This document shows positions 20,875-31,393 of a DNA stretch of 64,000 nt, in pieces. The DNA comes from Flectonema sp. DT1601 (lineage: Eukaryota > Euglenozoa > Diplonemea > Diplonemida > Diplonemidae). The notes below the pieces were generated by a model. The model saw only the letters and a list, made by a program, of their open reading frames with translations. It made no database searches and was not told the origin of the DNA. Location of the stretch: positions 1,246,501-1,310,500 of the forward strand of contig OZ025781.1 of assembly GCA_964019425.1 (NCBI GenBank), in the 5' to 3' direction. A program made the position numbers and the translations under genes. Each line of letters starts with the position of its first letter. The first letter of the stretch is position 1.

Positions 20875-23748
20875 TACGTTTTCTATTTCAGCACAACTGT
20901 CTGTAGATTTGATAATATCAAAACCTTTGTATTCCATTTCCTCTCCAATGAAGAGTATATAATGTGTAAATGGTGTTCGTTGCGAGATTATAAGAAATGG
21001 TATACGTTTTAAATTTTGTTTCAATACTTCATCTAGAACCGTATCTAGGGTTTCACGTGTTGTAATGTGCGTAGTTTTGAGTGAGAAGTGAATTCTAATT
21101 GTTTCATATAAGACCAGTTGATGGAACCATCCATTTGCATCATATTTGAACATTTCTATATTGTTTAAACATTTCTTTTCTTGTATAGCTAGTTGATCTT
21201 GTATCTTGAACATTTGTGATATTTTCACTCTCACCATTTTAAGATGGTCAGCCATAAAGTTAATGGTTGCCCATCCACACTCACCACTCTGTAAGCCTTC
21301 TGCTGGTTTGCAGTGTAGGGAAGTCGGAAATTTATTGTCAATATTATTAATATCCCAACATTCCTCATCTCCGTTTGTATTCATTGTAGTGGACTCTTGT
21401 GGATCTGCTTCCTTGGGTTTACCTGAGTCTTTATCTGGTTCAGATTTTTTGACTGAATCCGCTCCTGTATCTATCTTTTTTGGCGTAGATTCTTTTGTAC
21501 TATCTTTGAAGAACAAGTTTTGGATGTCAGTGTCATTGTACATTTCCGTAATTGGAAAGTAGTACCCACCTTGTGTACATCCGATCAACATGTGGCAATC
21601 ATGTTCATCGTCTCTGTTGATTACCTCACGTGTTGTCTTGCCCTTATCATAAGATAAGATACTCACGTTGATTGGAATTATCTTCTTAAATTCATTGTAG
21701 AATTTATTTGTTTTAAAGATACCAACGCGGTATTTAATACTCAGTTCGTTCATCAGCGTCTCGGTATTTTCGTTGACATTTGCTTTACATTTTTCACATC
21801 CAGCAACATTTTTAATTATCGTTTGGCTGGCTATTTTGAATGTAGTAACCATGGTGTTGTCACTCCTCTTCAGCTTAGCATATGGAATACCTTTGTCAAG
21901 AAGGAGGTTGTAGATATCATCTCTACCAATAACCTTGTAATGCTGCTGAATTGTTTCTTTTTCAGCTGTGACTGATTTTCCGTTATCATATCTTCGGTTA
22001 GTTTCGAAAAAATGATGGTGTAAGCTATCCCTTTGTTTTGGAAAGTCCCAGTATGTTCCCAGAACAAAGTCTTTGAACTGTGGGAACAGACTGTTTTTGG
22101 AATAGCCTCGGCTGTGTAATCTGTAGATTACTTTTTCTATTTCCAAATACAGATCGAAATCATTATTAATATTCGTTGCAGCTCTGTATAATGCACCTTT
22201 TAATATGCCAGGACCGAGGCTCTTTGGAGCATTGGATGCAGAACTTGTGTATTTGATGGGCCTAAAATTAAAGAGATTTTCTTTGTCCCATATAGATAGC
22301 CGTACGAAAGGGTGTCCCCTTGGCCGTTCTTCGAACCTAATTCTCATACCCAGAAATACCACATCATTACGACCCATTGATGTATCTGTGTATGACATTT
22401 GATATTCTTCAGTCGGCGGTGGACTAGGTTCGTCTTTACTGAAGATGAGAAAATCATCAATATATCTAAATATGACTTTATTATCAACAGCAGCACTCAT
22501 CCCATTATTGGATATAATGTTATTTACCCAATTCTTTTCTATACCAAAACAGTATAAGTTAGCGATATGAGGCGAGCATTGTGAACCCATCGGAATACCA
22601 TGACATTGCCTTAACATATGCTCTCCGTTTTTAACATACGAGTTCGCAAGTATCAGATTTAATAAATCCTTCATTTCATCCTTTCCATAAGCAACTTGCA
22701 CGTCTTCTTCGTATTCATTCGCGAGATAGAAGTTTTTACCGGTGCCGCTTCTTTTATCTCTGACCATCATATTATCATCCATGTATTCATTAATCAGTGA
22801 GTTGATAACGTTTTTAATTCTCTCATGTGGTAAGTTTGTATACATATCCGAGAAGTCAAACGTACTAACTCTCTTTTGTTGGAGGGATGAATAGTTGCTT
22901 TTGATGTATTCTGCAACTTCATCAACATTGTCAACGATGAAGTATTTTCTAATATTAGTCGCATCATATTTATCTTTTTCGACTTTCTTAACCAGTGACA
23001 TAAATGCTTTCAGGATACCAGAAAGTTCTATTGACATGTCTGTGGTTGCCGTATACGGTGCCGGTGATTTTCTAGAGTTAACATATTTAATATCCATCGT
23101 TTTGTTCGAGGTACCGGCTATAAATCTAAACTTCGGAGGTTCCTTGTGCATCTTTGGATTGCCATAAAGATATGACAGGTTCTCTGTGTGTCTAAACTTA
23201 TATTTCTTGTTGATCTCTTTGATATTTTCCAAGATCGGTTCTTTTTGATCATCTTGTATCTTCGAGTATACAACATTATTATTGACTTGTTCACTCAATT
23301 TGAAGGTGTAGTAGGCCTTACAGCATACTGCCAGATCGTGTGTTGTCTTATCAATGTTAGTAAAGACAAGATGTTTACGTAATTCTGTGACCTCCTTTCT
23401 CACTTGTTGAAATTCGTCTATGACATCTACTTGGGGTAATTTCCCAATCTGTTTTTTTGTGGCGTTCTTTAAAAAGTTACACAGTGGAATAAACTTTTTG
23501 TCTGGGAAGTAGTGACCGATGTATTCGTCAATAGCATTCATTACTTCTTCTGTGATTGTCTTTGGATCTTCACATAACCGATACTTCGCTCCCCTTGATA
23601 ACAGGGTCTTCAGTCTTGTTGATATATCCAATTTTGAAGAATGTGTGATGACATGTTTCTCACGTTCCCTGAATTCCCAGGGGGGGTGTAATCGAGGCCG
23701 TTTCGCGACGAATCTTGGGTGGGATGGCGTGGTTCGCTGTGTTTTCAT
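20848..23748 (-). CDS. Penelope-like reverse transcriptase with putative cysteine-protease domain
   Basis: 966 codons from the ATG at 23,748. RT motifs are in order: a YGNPKMHKEPPKFRFIAGTS segment (about 195-214) like the PLE K.HK..P.RPI motif; motif A STFDFSDMYTNLP with Asp298; motif B GIPMGSQCSPHIANLY (384-399); motif C FRYIDDFLIF with Asp431/Asp432; motif D/E VFLGMRI (464-470); and a thumb ending in YRLHSRGYSKNSL, as in Penelope-like elements. No GIY-YIG endonuclease follows. Instead, after an acidic Ser/Lys linker (about 750-795), there is GLQSGECGWATINF with Gln820/Cys824, then FTHYILFIG with His929 and GFDIIKS with Asp944, spaced as in papain-fold (OTU/Josephin/C48-like) cysteine proteases; this part is inference. 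Residues 959-966 and the stop come from the MITE. It starts 22 bp from the readable transposase frame on the other strand. Confidence 0.85.
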   Translation of the reverse strand: MKTQRTTPSHPRFVAKRPRLHPPWEFREREKHVITHSSKLDISTRLKTLLSRGAKYRLCEDPKTITEEVMNAIDEYIGHYFPDKKFIPLCNFLKNATKKQIGKLPQVDVIDEFQQVRKEVTELRKHLVFTNIDKTTHDLAVCCKAYYTFKLSEQVNNNVVYSKIQDDQKEPILENIKEINKKYKFRHTENLSYLYGNPKMHKEPPKFRFIAGTSNKTMDIKYVNSRKSPAPYTATTDMSIELSGILKAFMSLVKKVEKDKYDATNIRKYFIVDNVDEVAEYIKSNYSSLQQKRVSTFDFSDMYTNLPHERIKNVINSLINEYMDDNMMVRDKRSGTGKNFYLANEYEEDVQVAYGKDEMKDLLNLILANSYVKNGEHMLRQCHGIPMGSQCSPHIANLYCFGIEKNWVNNIISNNGMSAAVDNKVIFRYIDDFLIFSKDEPSPPPTEEYQMSYTDTSMGRNDVVFLGMRIRFEERPRGHPFVRLSIWDKENLFNFRPIKYTSSASNAPKSLGPGILKGALYRAATNINNDFDLYLEIEKVIYRLHSRGYSKNSLFPQFKDFVLGTYWDFPKQRDSLHHHFFETNRRYDNGKSVTAEKETIQQHYKVIGRDDIYNLLLDKGIPYAKLKRSDNTMVTTFKIASQTIIKNVAGCEKCKANVNENTETLMNELSIKYRVGIFKTNKFYNEFKKIIPINVSILSYDKGKTTREVINRDDEHDCHMLIGCTQGGYYFPITEMYNDTDIQNLFFKDSTKESTPKKIDTGADSVKKSEPDKDSGKPKEADPQESTTMNTNGDEECWDINNIDNKFPTSLHCKPAEGLQSGECGWATINFMADHLKMVRVKISQMFKIQDQLAIQEKKCLNNIEMFKYDANGWFHQLVLYETIRIHFSLKTTHITTRETLDTVLDEVLKQNLKRIPFLIISQRTPFTHYILFIGEEMEYKGFDIIKSTDSCAEIENVLQLEILLR

Positions 23749-23769
23749 TCATGAAATTCAAAACTAATA

Positions 23770-25130
23770 ATCGAAATTTTACCACCTAACAAGAAGTTTC
23801 GTGTGCCTGTTGAAATTGATACAAGTTCGGCGTCCTATGAAAGTCTGATGATGATGGATTCTGTATCGGAGTCGTCATCTGACAGCAACACAGCAAAGGT
23901 ATCAAAGTGGGGGGGCAAAACCAAGAGAATCCCCAGGGAAAAACGGAAAGGACCTACCCAGAGTGTGAGCGACTTTAATGAAATGAGCGAATTGAAGGCA
24001 TCCAACTCATTTTCACTGATCATGTGCTTAAAATGATATTTCGACACACTCTTGCCTACCCGATTGACAAAGAGACGTCCATGAAGTCACTAGAAGTTGG
24101 TGAACTGAAATGCTTTCTCCGTAATTTCCACACTGCTAACAAACACATTCCTGCTTCTTATGTTCATAGTCTTGTTAAACCCCATAATAATAAAGGGCAT
24201 TGGGTGACGTTTGACAATTTCAATTCGTCATACGCATTTCTTGTTTTGATGTTAGCGAAAGGGTTCCACTGTGTTGGAACAGCCTGACGGAACAGAAAGG
24301 GAGTTCTGTTGATGTTCCAAAACCGAAGGCTACCCCTGGACCGGGACGACTAAGCAAATCGGAAGTGAAAGAAAGACCGAAGAATCTTTCTGCTTCTTAC
24401 CTTCAGTCAAGCACGGCATCCACCATATAAAGTGGAGAGACTCAAAGGATGTGCATCTTTTCAGTACTCTTCCCTTACGTGAGCACTGTGTCGATGTATA
24501 TCGCTGGATTAGGAAGAGAAATAAAAAAGAAAAAGTGCCGATCAAACTACCGTGCAAGTAGACAGGTACACCAAAACGATGGGAGGTGTTAACCTGATGG
24601 ATAGCGTGAAGGGAAGGGCGAACAGAAACCTTCAAACTAAACGATGGCATCTAAAGGTTTTCGACTACTTGCTGAAAGTTTCAATGTTCAACACGTTTAC
24701 CCTTCAAAAGAAATGCGGTAAGGATACTGGTACCTACATACGGTATGTAGAGGAGCTCGCTATGCAAGACGTCAGTGACGGGACGTCGAGAGACAAGACA
24801 ACCAATACTACATCTACTATTGACTCGGGTTCGCACTTTTCACACATGTTCAGCACCACTGAGCACTATCCATCAATATTTGGCGCTGCTAAACAATGTA
24901 AGTATCACAATACTCGAGTGAGGACTACTTATGGATGCCAGGGGTGTAAGGTTTTTATGTGTCCTGCACCCTGTTTTGGTAAATACCACTTAAATCTTAC
25001 AAAGGGGAGAACATTTGCGTCCCATACCACCACCTCTGTGTCGGGAGGTGCTATCCGGGAAGAATGTACGAAGGGGAAGACCCCTGCACTCACAACAACA
25101 TCAAAATTGAAGAGGCGCAGGGAGTCATAA
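23770..25130 (+). pseudogene. Decayed piggyBac transposase
   Basis: Recognisable pieces of the DDE_Tnp_1_7 transposase: an acidic Ser-rich N-terminus (SVSESSSDSN), GELKCFLR, GHWVTFDNFNSSYAFLVLML (second catalytic Asp in the DNF motif), WRDSKDVHLFSTL, then MGGVNLMDS and KRWHLKVFDYLLKVSMFNTF, and the C-terminal Cys-rich domain CKYHNTRVRTTYGCQGCKVF...CPAPCFGKYH. Stops at about 24,034 and 24,285 and at least two frame changes break it. The part that should carry the first catalytic Asp, roughly 200 residues, is missing between GELKCFLR and the DNF motif. The third motif has Asn where the family has Asp (GGVN for GGVD). No in-frame ATG precedes the first readable part. It cannot be active; any movement would need a transposase supplied from elsewhere. 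Confidence 0.9.
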
Positions 25131-25317
25131 GAACTGAGCTTATTTTTGTCTTTGGTGGTGTTTTCATTTGTTCTGTTCACCCTTTAGGTGGTGAATGTGT
25201 GTGTATTTTTAACGGGCAGGCAATGGCGGTTCACTTTGTCACATCACCTTTCCGAGCCCCCCTACCCCTTTTCCCCGTTAGCTCTTTTTTCAAAAAAAGT
25301 CAAAAAACCGGGTTTTA

Positions 25318-25334
25318 CCCCCGTCCGTAATGGG
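25318..25334 (-). repeat. piggyBac-like right terminal inverted repeat
   Basis: Reverse complement CCCATTACGGACGGGGG, one mismatch from the left end, followed by TTAA at 25,335-25,338. Confidence 0.9.
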
Positions 25335-28222
25335 TTAAAGAAAAAACAATCAGTTTAGCGTCTTGACCAGGACGGAAAATAGAAATTAGTCGACAAAGTC
25401 GATCGATAACAAAACAATGATAACATTGTTTATTCTTTTTTTTTTTTTTTTTTTTTTTATTCTTTTTATTTATTTTTTAAAGAAAAAACAATCAGTTTAG
25501 CGTCCTGACCAGGACGGAAAATAGAAAGTAATCGACATAGTCGATCGTTAAAAAAAAACAATGATAACATTGTTTAATCTTTTTTTTTTTTTTTTTTTTT
25601 TTTATTCTTTTTATTTATTTAGAAAAAACAATCAGTTTAGCGTCTTGACCAGGACGGAAAATAGAAATTAGTCGACAAAGTCGATCGATAAAAAAACAAT
25701 GATAACATTGTTTATTCTTTTTTTTTTTTTTTTTTTTAAATTCTTTTTATTTATTTTTTAAGAAAAAAAACGGAAAATAGAAATTAGTCGACAAAGTCGA
25801 ACGATAAAAAAAACTATGATAACATTGTTTATTCTTTTTTTTATTTTTTTTTTTCATATTCTTTTTTATTAATTTTGAAAAAAAAAAACAATCAGTTTAG
25901 CGTCTTGACCAGGACGGAAAATAGAAAGTAATCGACATAGTCGATCGATAAAAAAACAATGATAACATTGTTTATTCTTTTTTTTTTTTTTTTTTTTAAA
26001 TTCTTTTTATTTATTTTTTAAGAAAAAAAACGGAAAATAGAAATTAGTCGACAAAGTCGAACGATAAAAAAACAATGATAACATTGTTTATTCTTTTTTT
26101 TATTTTTTTTTTTCATATTCTTTTTTATTAATTTTGAAAAAAAAAAAAACAATCAGTTTAGCGTCTTGACCAGGACGGAAAATAGAAAGTAATCGACATA
26201 GTCGATCGATAAAAAAACAATGATAACATTGTTTATTCTTTTTTTTTTTTTTTATTTTTTAAATTCTTTTTATTTATTTTTTAAGAAAATAAAACGGAAA
26301 ATAGAAATTAGTCGACAAAGTCGAACGATAAAAAAACAATGATAACATTGTTTATTCTTTTTTTTATTTTTTTTTTTTTTATATTCTTTTTTATTAATTT
26401 TGAAAAAAAAAAAAAAAAACAATCAGTTTAGCGTCTTGACCAGGACGGAAAATAGAAAGTAATCGACATAGTCGATCGATAAAAAAACAATGATAACATT
26501 GTTTATTCTTTTTTTTTTTTTTTTTTTTTTAAATTCATTTTATTTATTTTTTAAGAAAAAAAACGGAAAATAGAAATTAGTCGACAAAGTCGAACGATAA
26601 AAAAAACAATGATAACATTGTTTATTCTTTTTTTTATTTTTTTTTTTTTTATATTCTTTTTTATTAATTTTGAAAAAAAAAAAACAATCAGTTTAGCGTC
26701 TTGACCAGGACGGAAAATAGAAAGTAATCGACATAGTCGATCGATAAAAATACAATGATAACATTGTTTAATCTTTTATAATTTTTTATTTTTTTTTTGT
26801 TTTAAAAAAAAAAAAAAAAAACAAGCGGAATTGATCATAATGGGTGGTAGGTGTTGTTATAACTTCGTTTAAAAATTCTTCTTTTTTGATTTCTTTTTTT
26901 TTTTTCTTTTTACAGGAGTTAAGATCACTGTCAGGAGACAACACATTAACAAGAGCAGCAAGCAGAGTTGACACTATCAATTCAAATTTGAAATACCGGG
27001 AATTAATTTACAAGGGGGTATCTCAAGTGACTTGGTATCTCTAGCGTGTCGGTATCTCTGGAGTGCTGGTATCTCGTATGTGCGTTGGTATCTCATGAGT
27101 GATGGTATCTCTTGTGCATTAGAGAAGCGAAAAAGAATGTCATGACCATGACGGAAGAATTGAGGAATTGAGTTAACATGTTCAATTTAACTTATTTAAA
27201 CTTTTTTTTTTTTTTAACAGACCGTAACTATTTGAAAATAAAATGTAGATGGGAAACAGTGAAAAGTAAAATGGATGATAAAATTAAATGAGAAATATGA
27301 CATAACAGACCAGATAGAGAGTATTAAAAGGAAATTGAAAAGGAAAAGAGAAACTAGGTTAACACTTATTTAAAATTAAGACCGGTTAGTCAGTTTAAGG
27401 TCTTGACTAGGACCAACAAAAAAGAAAGAAAAAAAATTAACGATCAAGCTGAGCTGATCTTGTTTTTATTACAAATAGGGGAGCGGGAGGGATGGAAGGA
27501 ATAGAGGAAAAAAAAAGAAAAGGTTGATCATTTGGATCTGATCGTCGAGAAGAAGAAATTATTTTAAAGGTTGATCGGTATAGCCGATCGTTGAGAAAAA
27601 TAACCAGATATAAATACAATCAGTTTAAATTAAAAAAAGAAAAAAAGATTAACGATCAAGCTGAGCTGATCTTGTTTTTATTTAAAATTAGGGGAGCGGG
27701 AGGGATGGAAGGAATAAAGGAAAAAAAAAAAAAAAGGTCGATCAATTGGAACTGATCGTCGAGAAGAAGAAAACAATTATTTATAAAAAAAAAAATGGTC
27801 GGTATAGCCGGTCGTTGAGAAAAGAACAGATATAAATACAATCGGTTTTGGTGATCGACGAGTGGAGCGATCACTTGACAAGAAGGAAAAAGAAAGGACC
27901 GATTAATTGGGGCTTTGATTGTATTCCCAAGGCATGTTTTTTTTTTTTTTTTTTATTATTCATTTACATTATTATTTTTTTTTTTTTTTTTAAATTAATA
28001 ATCACATTTTGTTCAAAAATATTTCATATTAGAGTAAAAGAAAAAGAAAAAAAGAAATAAGAGAAAAAAAAAAAAAAAAAAAACCATTGCTGGCCCCCTC
28101 ACCACTCATAGAGGATGAGGAGGCCAGTAAGGCGTCACTCAAATCTATGCCAAGCCTTGGGAACTTGGATTGGGGTTTAGACCATTTATAATTAACAATT
28201 AACAATTAACCTGATTAACGTT
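25335..28222 (-). mobile_element. Inverted LINE 3' region, second part
   Basis: Continues from 17,826 after the piggyBac-like insertion: reverse-orientation satellite (to about 26,770), link, AGATACC minisatellite (27,015-27,120), GATC-hairpin repeats (27,418-27,850), poly-T/A, and the hairpin block whose reverse complement reads GTCTAAACCCCAATCC (28,083-28,190). It ends with AATTG repeats and AACGTT at 28,222. The same order, read in the forward direction, follows the LINE ORF at 58.9-63.9 kb. Confidence 0.85.
27015..27120 (-). repeat. AGATACC minisatellite, inverted
   Basis: Six units of about 17 bp containing TGGTATCTC (reverse complement GAGATACCA), with the same spacing as the forward arrays. 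Confidence 0.85.
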
Positions 28223-29856
28223 GGTCCTAGTCAAGACCTTAAACTGACTAATCGGTCTTAACTTTAACTAAGTGAATGAACCCTTCCCGTTTTCCTTTTC
28301 CCTTTATTACTCTCTATCTGGTCTGTTATGTCATAAATCTCATTTAATTTTATCATTCATTTTAATTTTCACTGTTTCCCATCTACATTTTATTTTCAAA
28401 TAGTTCCGGTCTGTCTTTAATGTTAAATAAAACTGATCATGTTAACTCAATATTTTTTTTTTTTTTTTTATGTGCAAGAGATACCAACACGCAAGAGATA
28501 CCAACGCACATACGAGATACCAGCACTTCCGAGATACCGACACACAAGAGATACCAAGACACTTAAGATACCAGCAAGGACAATGAGAGGTAGAATGAAC
28601 TCTCCTCCTTGTGTCCGATCCTGATTATTTTTTGTTGAATTGGTAGTGTTACCTCAGTTTGCGACTCTCGTATCTGTGTTGTGTTAACTCATGTAAGTGA
28701 TCTTAACTCCTGTTAAAAAATAAATAAAAAGAATTTAAAATAAAAAAAAAGAATAAACAATGTTATCATTGTTTTTTTTATCGTTCGACTTTGTCGACTA
28801 ATTTCTATTTTCAGTTTTTTTTTCTTTAAAAAATAAATAAAAAGAATTTAAAATAAAAAAAAAGAATAAACAATGTTATCATTGTTTTTTTTTTATCGAT
28901 CGACTATGTCGATTACTTTCTATTTTCCGTCCTGGTCAAGACGCTAAACTGATTGTTTTTTTTTTTTTTCAAAATTAATAGAAAAGAATAAAAAAAAAAA
29001 ATAAAAAAAAGAATAAACAATGTTATCATTGTTTTTTTTTATCGTTCGACTTTGTCGACTAATTTCTATTTTCCGTTTTTTTTTTCTTTAAAAAATAAAT
29101 AAAAAGAATTTAAAATAAAAAAAAAGAATAAACAATGTTATCATTGTTTTTTTATCGATCGACTATGTCGATCACTTTCTATTTTCCGTCCTGGTCAAGA
29201 CGCTAAACTGATTGTTTTTTTTTTTTAATAAATAAAAAGAAATAAAAAAAAAAAAAAAAGAATAAACAATGTTATCATTGTTTTTTTATCGTTCGACTTT
29301 GTCGACTAATTTCTATTTTCCGTTTTTTTTCCTTTAAAAAATAAATAAAAAGAATTTAAAAAAAAAAAAGAATAAACAATGTTATCATTGTTTTTTTATC
29401 GATCGACTATGTCGATTACTTTCTATTTTCCGTCCTGGTCAAGACGCTAAACTGATTGTTTTTTTTTTTTTTTTTTTTTCAAAATTAATAAAAAAGAATA
29501 TAAAAAAAGAATAAACAATGTTATCATTGTTTTTTTTTTTATCGTTCGACTTTGTCGACTAATTTCTATTTTCCGTTTTTTTTTTCTTTAAAAAATAAAT
29601 AAAAAGAATTTAAAATAAAAAAAAAGAATAAACAATGTTATCATTGTTTTTTTATCGATCGACTATGTCGATCACTTTCTATTTTCCGTCCTGGTCAAGA
29701 CGCTAAACTGATTGTTTTTTTTTTTTAAATAAAAAGAAATAAAAAAAAAAAAAAAAAAGAATAAACAATGTTATCATTGTTTTTTTATCGTTCGACTTTG
29801 TCGACTAATTTCTATTTTCCGTTTTTTTTTCTTTAAAAAATAAATAAAAAGAATTT
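28219..29856 (+). mobile_element. LINE 3' region, 5'-truncated copy without cap
   Basis: Begins GTTGGTCCTAGTCAAGACC, then the AGATACC minisatellite (28,472-28,577) and satellite units alternating between the long type (with CCTGGTCAAGACGCTAAAC) and the short type (with CGTTCGACTTTGTCGACTA). It ends where a 1.4-kb repeat begins at 29,857. With the preceding inverted copy it forms a large imperfect palindrome centred near 28.2 kb. Confidence 0.8.
28472..28577 (+). repeat. AGATACC minisatellite
   Basis: Six roughly 17-bp units sharing GAGATACCA, nearly identical to 14,424-14,530. Confidence 0.85.
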
Positions 29857-31393
29857 GAGTTGAGTTTACCAGGTGAGATTTGGACTGTTAGCTTTTGGCT
29901 AAGGCCCTCCCTGAAGAGCAAGAACAAAAAAACTACTCACACCTGAAGAAAACATACACAAAGAACACACTGTAAGCTGTGTGTGTATTTTGTGTTTGTC
30001 ACAACAGGAGAGAAAAGAAAGAATGTCAAGGTTGGTCACCTTGCCTATCAACGCACAACATTGGTGGTCTCTACTAGACCCTGAGTGATCCCACTGGATC
30101 TCTCATCGTTCATAGTACCCTATGTGAAGTTATAAAATCAAAGGTAAACTATGAACTACAAATGACTTAGCCTGTTATTATAATGCCACAGGCAGGCCCT
30201 GCATTCAGCAACTATCCAGCAGTGCTTGAATGTCCTGATCTTCTTCTAAAAAAAAGAAAGAAAAACAAAACTGTAGCTGGGATCACTCAGGATCAACAGA
30301 CTACCAATGCTACCTGTTGTACTTGCTCACTATGGTGGGTGATGCCAAACACCCAGAAGTACTAAACTGCTTTCCTTCTTGCTGCCCAGGGGTTTCTGAC
30401 CAGAACTAATAGAAAATAAAAACAGATGGGAAACAATAAAAAGTAAAATGAATATAACTGAAGTTAAACAAGAATGTTGGTCCTAGACAAGACCTTAAAC
30501 TGACTAACCGGTCTTAATTTTAACTAAGTGTTAACCTAGTTTCCTAGTTTCTAATATGAAATCTTTTTTCTTTTTTTTTCTTTTTGAACAAAATGTAATT
30601 ATTAATGTAAAAAAATGAAGAAACAGACCAGAACAGATAGAGAATAAAAAAGAAAAGATAATTGCAAGAGTTATTGTAGTAAAAGATTACAAATAAAAAA
30701 AAAATGCAAGTATCAACACATGATCGAGATACACCAGCAGCTAACAAACAACATAAAATTGAAGATCAGTTGCCAGAGTATTTCAACCATGGTAGAATAC
30801 TCGCCCCTCTGGCAGGGATTATCCCAGACTTGTCCTTTAATTTAGTTGGACACCATGGCTTACAACCCTTCCAGAGGGAAGCACCATTATGACTTCTATT
30901 TTTTTTCTTCAAGAAAATCATAAGGTGGTAACAAAGAAAAATGCTAAGAGGAACCCCTTATTAACACCTAAGACATCTAAACTGCAGCCCAGCTTATGCC
31001 CAATGCACTAACAGGTCATTCCCTCACACTCAGATCAAAAAATCAAAGTTCAGAGTGCATCTTAGCATGAATGAGAGAATTTCCTCCCGCTTTTTTTGAA
31101 TAAAAGGGATAGGAGAAGGGATAGAAAACGAACATAACAATAAGATTCTAAGTGAGAAACACTTAGCAGAAATACTTAGCAGCTTTTAAGGAGCTGAAAA
31201 GCAAAAAAAAAATCTAAGTGAGAAACACTTAGTAGAAACACTTTGTAGCTAATTGAGCTGAAAATAAAAAAATAAAAAAATTTCTAAGTGAGAGATACTT
31301 AGCAACTTTTAGAACAAATATTTCAGTAAATAACCTGTTGAAATGGTAGTTAATGTAACCATTACAGGTTTGATGCCAATACTGACAAAGACT
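29857..31393 (+). repeat. 1.4-kb dispersed repeat, long variant (1,537 bp)
   Basis: Starts GAGTTGAGTTTACCAGGTGAG. Compared with the 1,363-bp unit at 45.6 kb it contains extra sequence at about 30,475-30,640, starting GTTGGTCCTAGACAAGACC, which is homologous to the link segment of the LINE 3' region. The usual CTAAGTG...CACTTAG hairpins are present at about 31,147, 31,213 and 31,284. Confidence 0.85.

Larger units (their letters stand above)
17827..25334. mobile_element. piggyBac-like transposon carrying a reverse-transcriptase gene
   Basis: The left end is CCCATTAAGGACGGGGG (17,827-17,843); the right end is its inverted repeat with one mismatch (25,318-25,334). Both ends are flanked by TTAA (17,823-17,826 and 25,335-25,338), the piggyBac target duplication. 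The satellite target without insertion, TTATTTTTTAAAGAAAAAAC, occurs intact elsewhere (for example near 25,465). Just inside the ends a second inverted motif (AAAACCCGG / CCGGGTTTT) supports the pairing. The contents are a decayed piggyBac transposase at the right end (+) and a large RT gene (-) occupying most of the element. The RT gene may be long-term cargo or a later insertion; no separate RT-element ends were seen. Confidence 0.9.
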
